From the NCBI GenBank assembly GCA_036346405.1, contig CM070562.1, positions 103,936,999-104,000,998 on the forward strand: a stretch of 64,000 nucleotides of DNA, written 5' to 3'. Under the pieces are notes generated by a model. It searched no databases. It had not been told where the DNA came from and saw only the letters and a program-made list of their open reading frames with translations. Within the stretch, counting starts at the first letter, position 1, and every line of letters starts with the position of its first letter. This document shows, in pieces, positions 13,001-26,300 of this stretch. A program made the position numbers and the translations under genes. Source of the stretch: Phyllostachys edulis (taxonomy: Eukaryota; Streptophyta; Magnoliopsida; Poales; Poaceae).

Positions 13001-16000
13001 TCCCTCCCCCTCGCCGCCTCGCGGGGATTTTTGTCGCTCCACCGCAGCGCGCCGCGGGACTCTGCTCCTAACGCGGGTGAGAGGGTCCGGTTCTTGGAGA
13101 ATCGAGTACCGGGTTCCTTCCCTGAGATGTCAGCGGCACTGTGGTAGTACTGGTTGGATTTTGTGGGCTTGGCGCAGCCAGGAAGGCTCTAGATTTTTTT
13201 TTAACTCTTGTCGTTGGGATTTTCCTTTGGAAGACTGGAGCAAAATTTGACACGCCTGAAGTCAAATCCAACGCCTCCCACGTTCCTTTATCTAGTCTAC
13301 CGTCGTCCGCAACATGCTGCCATCTTCATCTTTCACGCACGCTCCAGCCCCGTGGCCGTGAGCTCCTCCCAACCGCGGTGCCCCCCGCCGGCAGGAACAG
13401 AAACAGGGGAGTGTGAGTCCTGATGCCCTAGTTGATGAAGTGCTCTATATATCTCTGAGTTTGTCCATGTAGAATAGCAAAATATTTGTACTCGACGTCA
13501 TTCGATATTTAGTTCTCATCATATAGCACCTAGATAAAAAAAATTCTAGCTCCATCCCTACCCACTGGCACTGCCGTTCAGCCACGACAGCTCTCGCCTC
13601 GACTCCACCAATCACCCTCCTTCCCGCTTCCTCGTCCCCGTGTTCCCTACCGGCAACCATCACAGCGGTTGGTGCCACCCTACTGCAATTGCTACCCCAA
13701 ACAAGTTTAATAAAAGGTTTTTGGCTTTTTTTTCTCAGTTTCAACAAGTTCCAGTCGAGTTTCATATGTTTGAAAGAATTTAAATCGATTTTCAACAAGT
13801 TTCAAGCATTAACAAAAAAATCAAAAAACTTCAACTTCAACAAAATTTTCAAAGTCGAGTTTCAACAAGTTCCCAAAGTTGAGTTTCAAGAAGTTTCAGT
13901 CGAGTTTCAACAAGTTCCCAAAGTTGAGTTTCAAGAAGTTTCAGACGAGTTTCAAGTATTCGATTTTTTCTCAAAAGTTTCAGCACGTTTAAAGTTTAAG
14001 AAGCAAAATTTCAGATGATAAATTCAACGATTCAAAGCAAGTTTCGGAAGTTTGACAAGTTTCAATGAGGAAAAAAAGATGAAACACAGGGGGTCGTGTA
14101 TCTTGAGATTGGGGTCGAGTAGCCGCATCGATGGGGAGCAAATAGTAGTGGGGGTGGAGTGGGAGGATTTAGGAGTTTGGCTTGGGTTTGGTCGACGGAC
14201 GTTGTGTTTGGTTGTCACCTTGGTAGTTTATTGGTCCGGGCAATACTTATCAGGTCTAAGCGCTCAATTTCAAGGGCACAAAATTGAGCGTCTGGGTGCC
14301 AGGTGGCAATGGACATGCAAACACGCCAAGCTCTGCCGCGACGGCTACCCCATCAACACCAAGTTTCGCCACTGTCGTGACATCCAAATCCCGCCGACGC
14401 CGCCCCATCGACGCCAACCACGCTGACACCCCCGCCACCGCCGCGACCACGCCTCGCATGCACTCGGTTTACGAAAATCGTATTTCGTATTTTTATATTT
14501 TCTCCTTCTCAAAGGGTGATTTTTTAAATTTTACATTTTCCTCGTGCCCAGGTCTCTAACCAAACATCATATTCTCATGCTTGTCTGATCGGATAAAAAT
14601 CATGTGACTGTCTGGTGATTAGATGATTTAGGAGGAAGCCATCGATGGGAATATTCGATGGTTTTAACGGCACGAGGTGGATGGATCGGACGGTTCGGGA
14701 GTATCCCGTCGGAAGAGAAGTTGACGGTATACCGTTTGTAGATTTTCTTTTCTCTAAAAAAACATAGTACATCAGGAGCGTTTAAGTAAAAAGTAAGATT
14801 TTTTTCATATAAAACACTCCACTAAAGAGAGATAACGGAAGTTAAGTGCATGAACGTTACTTGTTCGACAGTTGGAATCACGATACAGCACACGATCACA
14901 CCCGAGGCCAGTTCGAATTAAAGTTTGGTTAGCTCCACGGACGCTACACAACACCGGTGCGTGCCACTAAAATATAGCATACCAAAAGTAACCGCTAACG
15001 TTAGACGGACCTGAACACCGGCTTTCCCAAGCTAATTCGGGTCCCAATCCGCGCAATGAAATGGAAATCGATTTCGTTTCAGGAAATTCTGCACGGCCAA
15101 GCAATACCGCATTGGGCTCAGGTCCATCCTATGGTATCGGAAGCAAATCCTCTGCCATTAAGCAACAATAGTACGATACTATTATTACCGTAGACTGTTG
15201 GATCAAAAAAGAATATACAAGATTTATTCTGTATGGTAGTAAAACATTGTAGCACCGTATCAGTCGATGCAACCCATTTTTCCTTAATCAAATGGCTAGA
15301 TTGGTCAAACATCGACGTGCTGTGCTCCTCTGTGCGATGGCATAGGATGCGATTCCCATGGCATCTGGCGTGGTACACGGACCTTTGCTTTGCGTCCCCA
15401 CTTGCTATTAACAAACTGCTACTAGTACTTCCATTTCCCCCAACCTGACGTTCCTTAGTGCTGAAGTAGCGAGATCAAGCGAGGAAAACGCTTTCACCTC
15501 CACGTGCAATTCACACTGTAAACGAAGTCACTGAAAGGGGAGAAAAAACAAAACAATCCATGGAGAACTAGAAGGTCAAGAGCACCAAAATTTAATGAAG
15601 AAACGTAAATAACGGGCAGTGGTCACTGCTTCCAGCTTTGCCCCCGGGAGGCCGGAGCAAGTGGAGATCAACCTGGCGCAGCCTTTGGGTGGGTGCGTGG
15701 CCGTGCAGCGCGCGCGAGCAGTGCGTTCCGTGTGAGAGGCAGAGTCGGTGAGGCTGGGTGCAGTGATACGCCGATCTCCCACCAAAACCCGCCCATTTCT
15801 CGTCTAACCCGACCAAACTGCGCCCTTTTCCGCGTGACCGAAGGAAAAGCGCAGCTTTGTTCCATGGTTCACACTACAGAAGAAGCTTTTTTTAACGAGG
15901 GACACTACGCAAAAAACATAAAAAGCTTTGGCTAGCTGAAACTTGAAAGACACCTACATGCCGCTGTGCAGCGCTTTGCCTTTTTTTTCTCACCGTTGTA

Positions 16001-16435
16001 AAAAAGGACCATGACGATGGCGTGCTAACAAACCCGGAAATTTTAATCTTCCGATAATCTCTTGTGGGCACGAATCCATAATGATGCTGCAGTGTTCTCG
16101 GTGTCTCGCTAGATCAAACTGTCTCCCCCAGATATCATGTGGTCAAAGAAGATATAATGTGCCATTTAACTGGAAATGCATTTTTCGTAGCTTCTCGGGC
16201 GAGTTTGATGTTGCAGAGTGCTGTGTGGACAGTGTGGTAGTACTATAGTTTAGTTTAGAGCGTAGTTTATTCACCATTCAGGGGGGAAAACGGAATTGCA
16301 ATTTTTGTAAGCGCGGGCACGCACAAAATGCCAATCCTACCATCGGTGGAGGAGCTGTACTTTGGCCATTTTGCTCCCCGCCGATTCGTCATCCCGGGCC
16401 CACCTCCACCTTTACGGAGTTTCTTTCTTTCTTAA
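13001..16435. other. Intergenic region with degenerate repeats, no gene supported
   Basis: The first 300 bases are the GC-rich upstream region of the J-domain gene. Then come a TTTCAACAAGTT-rich block (about 13,739-13,990) and AT-rich and GC-rich spacer. Predicted ORFs here are low-complexity or lack family resemblance. No tRNA or rRNA was recognised. Confidence 0.5.
13854..13943. repeat. Two tandem copies of a 45-bp unit (TTTCAA-rich)
   Basis: The unit GTCGAGTTTCAACAAGTTCC ... AAGAAGTTTCA runs 13854-13898 and is repeated at 13899-13943. Degenerate TTTCAA/TTTCAAG pieces extend the block from about 13,739 to 13,990. Confidence 0.85.
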
Positions 16436-18935
16436 ATGACACATTTGAACCGGCGTTAGAAAAAATGACGCTCTCGTAACCGCAATTAAAAAGAAAACAA
16501 CGTTCCTCATTGTTTTTGGGTGACACAAACGGCTCTCGTACTGTTACGTCACTCTCGTCCGTACCACTATAGGACAGACAAGGCGCGTCCGTCCCGCTTG
16601 AAGCCGGACAAGGCCGACAAGGCCACGTGGCCCCTCATCCGTCCATCCCTGCTTTGGACAAGGCTTCGTCCCATGCTAGCTCGGATGCGCCGAAAGCAAC
16701 GTCTCCTCCCTATGCACTGAAAGCAACGTCTCGTCCACCAGCGTCCATCACTTTCTGTCTATCTCTCCCGCTCTTCAAGCGCATGCATACTGCCCGCACG
16801 AAATTCTCTCCCGTCGCTTGCTCTCTCATCCTCACTATAAATGCGGAGTTGCGAGCGAGACTCTTCGCTCACACTCATCCTCACTCGGTCTCTTGCAGTT
16901 TCGGTTTTGTTTTCGCATTCGCAGTGAATTAAGTGTTGTTTAGAGCTGTCATTAGCAGTCATACTAACAGGTATTTTTTATCTCGTATGTATTATTTGTA
17001 TTAACTGTGTAGTTAGTTAATTAGTTGTAGTTATTCATGCGTAATTAATTGAGTCCTTATCATTTAGTCGTTATTAAATTTGTGTTTTTTGATTAGTTGC
17101 AATAAATTAGGTTGTAATTAATTAGTCGTTGTTAAAATAATATTACATATTTATTCGTGGCCTTGTTAATTAGTTACGAATTAATTAATCAATTAGTCGT
17201 AATTAATTAGTTGTAGTTAATTAGTCAGACCTAATTAGACATAATTAATTTAATTGTACACGACTATTTACATGTGATTATTTCTCCAGGTACCACTAAT
17301 TAAATAGGACTAGACAAAAAGGTACTAAATTATTATGAGTAATTAATTTGGCATTAATTACCCACGACACACATAATTAAGACATATTACATACAAGTAA
17401 GCAATAAAATGCAAGTAACGAATACTTAATAATTAATTAATTAGCAACAATCTTATTACTTATCAACAAATTACTTACGAGTAAATCATTACATCTAAGT
17501 AGTTCCCATTGAATTAATTAGTTCCCACTTATTAACTACGAGTTATAACAAAGTTCAAATCATTGCATTCACCAAAGCATCTAAAAATCACAACTAGCTA
17601 TAACAAGGTTCCATGAATTTGCTACACAGTGCAGTCTTCACGCCTTGTCCAAAAAAGGAGGGACGGACGTGCCTTGTTCGTCCCATGGTGGCGCGGACGA
17701 AGGGCAACATGTCCTTATCAGCCTTGTCCGGCTTTGGATAGGACGAACACGTCTTGCCCGTCCCATGGTGGTGTGGATGAGGGGCCACATGGCCGTGTCG
17801 GGCTTGTCCGGCTTCGGGGCGGGACGGATGCGCCTTGTCTGTTTCAAGGTGGTGCAGACGAGGGGCCACGTGGCCGTGTCGGGCTTGTCCAGCTTCGGGG
17901 CGAGACGGATGCGCCTTGTCCGTCCTAGGGTGGTGCGAACGAGGGGCCACGTGACCGTGTCGGGCTTGTCCGGCTTCGGGCACGACAGACGTGTGCGTCC
18001 CATGGTAGTGCTGACGAGGGCGTGTCCGTCCTATAGTGGTGCAAAAGGGGGTAGAGCACGGTCGGCATGGCACGGCACGACACGTGGTGGTTTGACAAAG
18101 ACGCAAGATTTAACGACGGCGGCGGCCGACCTAAGATCGCGTCTGTTAGGCGACGCAGACGGCTGGTTAAGTCAGTGCTTGGTACGGCTTCGGCACGAAA
18201 TAGGCACAACCTTCCCATTCTAGCCTAATCCTTCCCTCTCTCGGCCTGGCCTAATCACTCTCCCGCCTACCAACTAATAACCCCTCTCACCACCCGATCC
18301 GCCCAACATCCTCTCGGCCTCCCAACCCTTATCCCGAGCCCGGCTCCCAAATTCGCGCCCTCCCTTCACTCCTTCACCACCTCCTCCTCTCCTCCCCACG
18401 CTGCGCCACCATCGCCTCCCTCCAGCCCACCTTCGTCGTCAGTCCTTCTTCTCACCCTTCGCCAGCTGAGAGGACGCTACGAGGTGGGCGGAGTTCTTCA
18501 TCAACGTCCAGGAGGAGGAGGAGGCTATGATGAGGGGGAGTGGGTGTGGATAGCGCACGAGTGTCTTTGTCTTTCTGGATGGCAGCGGTTGTCGTCTTTC
18601 TAGACGTCTATAGTTACTTAGGGCTGTGCTTAGGCTGGCATGGCACGACCCCGGCACGACGGGCTTTGTGTAGTGCTTGTGCTTGGCCGGAGGCAAGGTG
18701 GGTCGACGCGGCACGCACGCGCAGCGGCGAAGCACGGTGGGCGGGCCGTCTTGACACCAAGACGCGACCCAATGCCCGGCTTTCTGAAGGAGGTTCATCT
18801 GTCTCATGGTGGTGCAGATGAGAGTGACGTGACAGCATGAAAGCCGTTCGTGCCACCCAAAAACGATGAAGATCGTCATTTTTGTAATCGCGACTGTGAT
18901 ATCAATATTTTTGCTCATACCGGTTCAAACGCTTG
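16436..18935. mobile_element. Inverted-repeat (foldback-like) element, ~2.5 kb, non-coding
   Basis: The sequence 16441-16580 is, as reverse complement, similar to 18795-18935. Shared stretches include GACGAGAGTGACGTAACAG / GATGAGAGTGACGTGACAG, GAGCCGTTTGTGTCACCCAA / AAGCCGTTCGTGCCACCCAA and the outer CCGGTTCAAA. The left arm continues into one copy, in inverted orientation, of the 80-bp unit arrayed at 17680-17996. The middle (17,000-17,550) is very rich in TTAATTA and has no coding features. No transposase and no target duplication were found, so a Mutator-like or foldback origin is only a guess. The ends are approximate. Confidence 0.55.
17680..17996. repeat. GC-rich minisatellite, ~80-bp unit, about four copies
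   Basis: Units begin near 17,680, 17,759, 17,839 and 17,920, with a partial fifth from 17,997. Each contains CGTCCCATGGTGGTG-like, GAGGGGCCACGTGGCCGTGT-like and GGGCTTGTCCGGCTTCGGG-like blocks. Most copies carry the palindrome GGCCACGTGGCC. An inverted single copy is at about 16,556-16,640. Confidence 0.88.
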
Positions 18936-20309
18936 TGCATCCCAAAAAAGCAAACGCCGAAAACTGGGAGTGCCACTCCATCAGTGGCACGATCCCACCC
19001 GCCGCTGCAATTCCCCCGCAACACCAGGGGCAGAAGTGTCCTTCCACCACTTGGAGAACACAACCATACATCCGAGCCATGGCCCATCCTCCGACCACGC
19101 CGTTATAAAAGGAACCCGGCACGCGGGCCCCGCCTGCATGTGCTCCCACGCCACCGCTCCCCATGCGCCGCCCCAAACACCGAACACGGGGACCGCACCA
19201 ATCATCCAGTCTCCGATGCTCGCCACGTGTGTTATCGAGTACGTGGACGGCATCGCGGCGCGTTGCACGGTGCAGCGGGCCTCGGGCGGGAGCAGCGGAG
19301 CGGGCGTGCGCTGCGGGAGAGCGTTCCACCGGTCCACTCCGCCACCACCGCCCCGACGTCGGCCACCACTAACGTTCGACCGTTACGGGGGCGCCCCGAC
19401 GTCACCGCGTCAACGCTCGCCTCGCTCGTCCCGGCGACCGGAGCGCGCCCACACTCCCGTTGTGGCTTACGTAGTACGGGGAGGGAAGCTTAAAGGAAAC
19501 GGAAAGCGAGAGCGAGTCCACCTAAACGTTGGGATGCGTCTTTGCTGATAGCACCCTCTGTGCTAAGAAAATTATACTGTATGCTGCACAGAAGGAGGAT
19601 TGCTTTTTTTCTTTCTTGTGCGTTTAATTTTTGGTAATTTTGGAAGGTTGCTGGCTTACTGCAGTGCACTATAATAAGAAAGATTATGTTAATTTCTCTT
19701 TAATTGTCAGGAAGATATATTCCTTGACGCTGATAATTGCCGGATTGGTAGTGATAGAGGCATTAGACTGAACGCGCTGTGAAGGATCCCCTTCCATCTT
19801 TTCCTTACCGCATTACAGCACCAGACAAGGGCTCAAGTGCAAAATCTGTCGCCGCCGTCGCGTTTATTCGAAAATTTGGGTTTTAGTTTTTCCAATACTG
19901 GCATAGTGGCATGGGCTAATAACCTGCTCCTTGTCCCTTTCGTCGTCGTCCTCTTCCCCTTCCCCACTCGGTTTGCTTCAGGCTACCATCGCTGTCGCTC
20001 CCTCGCCGCTGCGCAGAAACTATTCGCGTCATTTTTTTTTGAACAAATTCAAACACAAGCGCTCGCGTCACTCCCAGCGCCTAATCCGCGCCCCGATTCG
20101 GCTCCCAAGTACCCATTTTTTTTGCCTGCCCGATTCTGCTTCCAATCCTTGGAATTCACTCTGCTCCAATCTGCATTTTGAGGATTTGTTTGGAATTTTT
20201 TGGGCATGTGAATCGCCTGCATTTTGTGTGTTTGGCTCGAAATTTGCTGATTTTCGCTGATTTCTTCCGTTTCAGTTGGGACTTGGGACTCGCATCGCAT
20301 GTGCTCATG
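18936..20309. other. Upstream region and leader of the 22-exon gene
   Basis: GC-rich sequence with a TATAAAAGG at 19104. From about 19,800 on it resembles a 5' leader (CT-rich, GCC-rich). Overlapping ORFs around 18,850-19,550 on both strands show only GC-driven low complexity. A 5' UTR intron is possible but I could not place one. Confidence 0.45.
19104..19110 (+). promoter_or_regulatory. Candidate TATA box
   Basis: TATAAAA followed by GG, a strong consensus, 1.2 kb upstream of the start codon at 20310. It would need a long or spliced leader to serve that gene. Confidence 0.3.
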
Positions 20310-23300
20310 ATGTTTACGGAGGGATTAGATCGAGACGCGCTCAAGTGGGTGCGAGAGGTGAGTGAGCTCGCCGTGCTCCCGAACCCTAATCAACTTGGTG
20401 TAGCCTTGTGATCCCGTCTCTGACGCGTGTGTCTGTGCGCGGTGGTGTTGGTTGGTGCAAATGTGGCAGGGACACGGCGCGGCGCTGCACAGCCACGACC
20501 GCATCGACGCGCTCCGCGCCGTGCGCGGCGCCGGTGGCGGTGGCCTCGGCATGCCGCCGCCGGAGAAGTTCCGGAGCGGGCATCTGCCACGGGCGGCTGT
20601 ACCGGTGTCGCACGCCGCGCTGCGCACCAACGACGGCAGCGCCGCCTCGGGATCCGACATGGACAAGTCGTCCGACACGGAGGAGGTCGAAGTCTGCAGT
20701 GGGAGGTACTCCGTGGACTCGTCGCCCCGCCGCGACGACATCCCCAGGCGCACGGCCGCGCCCCTGTACCGGTATGCCACTGTGCCCGGGCAGCAGCAGT
20801 ATTACTCCAGTGATGGTTACTCGGATCTGAGTTCGTCGAGAGACACGGCAGTGCCAAGGGCGAAGCCACAGCAGTTGCGGCGGCCACAGGCACGGGTTGG
20901 CGGGTATGTTGAGGAGGAGGAGGAGTATTCGGATTCTGCAGGCAGCTCGGAGTTTTCGAGCCAGGTGGAGGGGCGGAGCAATGGTGTGACCTCGAGGGGT
21001 GGGTATGCATCTGAGTACTCCCATACTGGCCCAGTCCGAAGAGAAGTGAACAATACAGTTCCTAAGGCTCGGGTGTCAGCCGCAGAAAATTACAGCTGCG
21101 ATACGCCTTTAAACTCGAGAACTTACCAGCGAGAGAACTATTCTGCTCATGTCCCTGCTCGAGACAACGTGAAACCTTCTCCTAAAATGGTTCGTTTCCT
21201 GTGTTTATTTATAAAGCATTTTCATTTTATTTATCTCCTGCTTCACTTTCTGATAGCAGTAGCATCATTTCCATGTTTCAATCTGCGATTGGTTATAAAA
21301 GGACTTACCTTTTTGCTGCGATAAGCAAGAAAACTTATTTGCTGATCGACATGTTCGTGATAAATAGTCTGTGCACATTCAACAGGCGTTCATAAATGTT
21401 CAACATTGAAATAGTGTAACACATATTCTGGACATTAAACAACCATTTCTATTGCGTTCTATATCTTAGAATGATATTGTATCATCAGTATGTCCATATG
21501 TTGTCCAGGGGTTCCATGGTTCTATTGGTAGGCTATGTTTAAGGATAACACACTTTTCAATAATCAATCTGGAATTTTCGCTGTTTCCTGCGAAATGCAT
21601 GAAAATGCCGTTTCTCAACTTATTGGAATTGTATTTATTGCTGGTTCTAGTCAATAATGTAATCTAGGACCCAAAGTTGGTGGTAAAATTTGGTTTATTT
21701 CTGGGGCATTCTTGACCCCATAGGTTGCAAGTGCCATCTGTTGCCCTGCTTTCTAAAATATAATGAAAGTTACAATACTGATTAGTTCTTACAGAACCAT
21801 ATGTGTCGATTGCACTCATAACAGGATGACACTTTTTTAGCCGTGTAACTGTGATGATTGATTTCATGTGCAGGATGGTTTGTCAGATGTCCCCAGTGCG
21901 CCACCAATACATGATTATGATCAGGAAATTAGCCCAGCCTCTCACCATGCTAACATACCTTGTTCTAATGCAAATGTATCGGATGGTTCAACTGTCAAAA
22001 AAGAGGAACACAACGATGCTAATATGGGAGCTAACTTGCCTGAAAAAAATGAAAGGTAGCTTTTATAATACTGGCTGTTGGATCAAATCATTGTTCAGAC
22101 AGTAATTGTGTTTCTTCTGTTTACATTTCTTTCTGGTTATTTGTTCTGCCATGTAGGAGCACTTTAAATGCAGGGCACACCAGCAGGCCATCTAGTTCGA
22201 TCCCTCTTCGAGTCCCCACGTTTCATGCCAGGTGTGCTGAATAAGATTTAGTAATAATTTTTTTAGTGTTCTATATTCACTAATAACATGTTTGTTAAAA
22301 AAATTGTTATAGTTTGCAAGGCCCCTGGTATTCTGTGCTTGCTTATGATGCTTGTGTTCGCCTGTGCCTTCATGCTTGGGCTAGAGGCTGCATGGAAGCT
22401 CCAGTTTTTCTGGAAAATGAATGCACACTGTTGCGAGATACATTTGGGTGAGTGTATTTTTCATATAAACTCTAGTTAAATGGTTTCTTCTTGTAAAAAC
22501 CAAGAAGCTATAAACATGTTATCTAATATTGTAGCTGCACTATGCTTACTGCCTTTAGTTACTGCCAATTCTGAACTTGTTGTGGATAGATAGTGCTTTG
22601 TGTTTCCCATTGCCATGTCCAATTCTCGTAACTTTTTTTTTTTGCAAATAAGTAACTCAAATACAAGAACATATCTATTCTACTTAACTGCGGATAGTTG
22701 TTATAGTTGTTTCTATCCACCATGATTTGATTTGATTTGCTTCAGTACTCCAGCATGGTGGAAGTGTTTACAAATCTTAAGTACAATGGCTATTTTAGTT
22801 AAGGTTTAGTTTGAACTTATATTTTAGTTAAGGTTTAATTTGAACTTATTGATTAGATTTGAAATGGATACCCAAAACGGATAGAAAAAAGTTCAAATCT
22901 AGCCTGTTCCAAAACTGATTCCATCTAGCATTGATGGTCCTACATATGCTGGATGTCATGGCAATTGCCTGCGGGCACCTCCTCGCAGTGTGCCTCGGGT
23001 AATCTTGTCTTGCCTCCTGGCATGTCTCCTTGGTCCATTGCAGCCACTTTCACCAATTCTTTTGATAACGGTACATTAGTTTCAACCCGTTCTGGAAGCA
23101 AAATACATGCTCGAACTTAAGTCAGTTGGTTCCATTTGAAAGCGCAATGCCCCTCTGCTATTTCTATTGTAAAGAATAGAAGACATGGAATGATTCAAAA
23201 TAGCTTCTTTCATTGTCATCATTAATCTTCACATGTGTTCTGAACCGACATAGTGCAATTTTCCGAAGAATTACATATCTCGTCAAGGTCTTATGGGCGA

Positions 23301-26300
23301 ATATTATCACACACAAAGGAATGGCCATAATGCCATTTTAAATAACAAATACCAGTTTCAATCTTCACCTTTAATAATGCTTCAAAACTTGTATATTTTT
23401 TTCTAAGGTGGAGTATTGAAGCAAGTACCTTTTGGTTTTCTGTGTTGCACAAGCATATTAGCTATTCGTTCTATCATCTTGGTACAGTGCAATTTACTTG
23501 CTTGATGGTGGTTATTATACTATTCTTTTTATGTTGCGCTCTAAACATAAGGCTTCAATAATCGTACACTTAGTTTACTTGATGTTTTTGTATGTTTGAT
23601 TTAGCTTGCAAAATGTGCTGCTACAATCAGAAGAGGAGCTCATGGCAAAACGCACATCGGAACTAGTTAGTGAAGGAGCTGCATCAAAACCCAAGAAAAC
23701 AATTGGCAAAATGAAAGTTCAAGGTATAGCAATCATATACACTTCCCAGATGCATGCCCTATCACTGGCTGTTTTCTGTTTACTGTTTATGAAGACTTCT
23801 AATAGTCATAGTCTCATAGACCATCACATCCTTCTAGTAGTCAGACGATTGCTTTGCATGCTCTGTGTAAACTATTTCCAAGAAATGCAAGATGTTAGTT
23901 CTAACCAAACTATAGCAATCATATACATTTCCCAGATGCATGCCCTATCACTGGCTGTTTTCTGTTTACTGTTTATGAAGACTTCTAATAGTCAAGACCA
24001 TCACATCCTTCTAGTTGTCAGACGATTGCTTTACATGCTCTGTGTAAACTATTTCCAAGAAATGCCAAGATTTTAGTTCTAACCAAATATAATTCCAACT
24101 GCAGTTCGGAAAGTTCGAATGTCTGTAGATATGCCTTCGGGTTGCAGTTTTTCATCGTTGCCAGTGGTGAAATTAGATTCAATTCGGTACCGTTTGTCCA
24201 ATGTCCAATCCACACTCTCCTCTGGATGGGAGTCGGTTAGGAGAGTTCAAGTTTTACCACAGCTATCTGCTAATAGTTCCTTCTCAAAGCATAGCTTAGC
24301 ATACATGCAAGCAAGCGCTCAATATATCAAGCAGGTATCTGGTCTGTTAAAAGTTGGCATGACTACCCTGCGCAACAATTCATCATATGAAACACCGCAA
24401 GGTAAATATGCTTTAGTTTTCTTGTAACATGCAGCCTCTTGACTTAGTCTCATCATGCTTTTCTTGCCTCAGAGACATACTCTTGCCAACTGAGGCTTAA
24501 AAGTTCACCTGAAGATGATGTGGTACCGATGCAGCCAGGATCTGGTGAAACACATGTCTTGTATGTATAAGAAAAGTTTTAAAATGACATCTTATTCGTC
24601 TATGCCACCATTCATTCTTTTGATCTGAAGGAATAACTGTTGCGATCAGTGTGATATAGATTTCTTGAGAAATATTCTTAGTGAGAACAAAGTCTGAATG
24701 TTGTGAAATTAGTGAAGCTGAATATATATTTCTGTGGATATTTCAGCTTTCCTGATAGCATGGGAGATGATTTGATCATTGACGTGTCTGATTCAAAAGG
24801 AAAGCTCTGTGGACGAGTTGTTGCTCAAGTTGCTACGATGGCAGAGGAACCTGTAAGATTTTCCTAACCATTTTGCTACTTGCAGTGAAAGTTCTTTAAA
24901 GAAAAATGTTCTTGTAGATTTTCAATGTTCTCAATATATACCATTTGTTCCTTGTTGTGATTGATGTTCCTCAGAAAACTTCTGAACTTTCTTGTGTAGG
25001 CTGACAAACTTCGCTGGTGGTCAATTTACCGGGAACCAGAGCATGAACTTGTGGGTCGCATACAGCTATGTGTCCACTATACAACTGCTGCAGATGAAAA
25101 CAACACAAAGGTATTGATGCTGCAATTTTATCAGAATGACCATACCTACTTTATCATAGATTTAGGTGGAAGACTTGGTTCTTGCCAAAAATGTTATGAT
25201 ACTAATGAATTTCACTTTTATTGTATTGTATTGTGAGTTTCAGCCTTAGATTCAAGTTTATTAAGATCATCTGTGGTTGCAAAGAAAAACTTCTCTGGAA
25301 TATCCTTAATGAAACAAGAATGATTCTACAAACTTCATTGATTTGAAAACAAGTGAGCAGGGTATCCTGTTTATGAGGACCTTAATAATGTCAATAATTA
25401 TTTTAACGATATATTTTCTTAATTATTGAATGAAGGAATACTTCATGCTTTTACTTATTGACTAATTGCCATCTACTTTATTTTCATACCATTCTTTGCT
25501 TTTTAGTATGGCTCTGTTGCAGAAACTGTGGCATATGATATTGTTTTGGAAGTTGCAATGAAAGCACAGCACATTCAACAAAGGAATCTCGTCTTGCAAG
25601 GTTCTTGGAAATGGTTGTTGACAGAATTTGCATTGTTCTATGGAGTTTCAGATGCCTACACGAAGCTGAGGTACTTGGCTACTACAGTGGGACCAACTTT
25701 TTTTCTAGCTTGTACTTGCCTTTTGCACAATCCTTATGTTTGTGTGATTTTTGTTGGAATGATGCTTGTTATCTATTCCAATGGGCCAAATAGCCAATAT
25801 ATAACATGTACAAGGTTGCCAATATGCAAAGAACACCTTATGCTATATACATATCTAATACCACCTCTTAAACTCATGGTGGATCAACAATGCTGAGTTT
25901 GGAGAGGTACAAGCTATGTTGAACTCTAGTCTGTGCCTTGGTGAAGAAATCTACTAACTAAAGCTCCGAAGGTACATACTGAAGATCAATAACTTGGTTT
26001 TGCACATGCGATCGCATGTATGAAGCATCCGCTCCAATGTGCTTTGTGAGCTCATGTCTCACGGGATCTCGAGCAATGCTGATCGCACCAGTACTATCTG
26101 ATAAAAGAGGAGTCGGTGCAGAAACGGAAACACCGAAATCCTCAAGTAGCCAACGAAGCCAGGTGATCTCAGCTGTCAATAACGCCATGACTCTCAACTC
26201 AGCCTCAACGCTCGAACGAGAAACGATAGTCTGCTTCTTGGTCTTCTAGGCAATCAAGAAGGAATCAAGGAAAACATAATAAGCAGAAAGAGACCGGCGA

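Noticed and set aside
17594..18223. 170- and 192-codon repeat ORFs with RTR and GHVAVSGLSGF repeats
   Set aside because: Produced by the 80-bp minisatellite; an 80-bp unit also shifts frame at each step, so repetition reflects several frames being open.
18850..19548. 232-codon ORF, with overlapping ORFs on both strands
   Set aside because: GC-rich DNA leaves several frames open at once. The translation is Pro/Arg/His-rich without family resemblance, and it straddles the end of the inverted-repeat element.
20386..21024. Overlapping 206- and 212-codon minus-strand ORFs
   Set aside because: Antisense shadow of exon 2 of the 22-exon gene, which fits its family in the plus frame.
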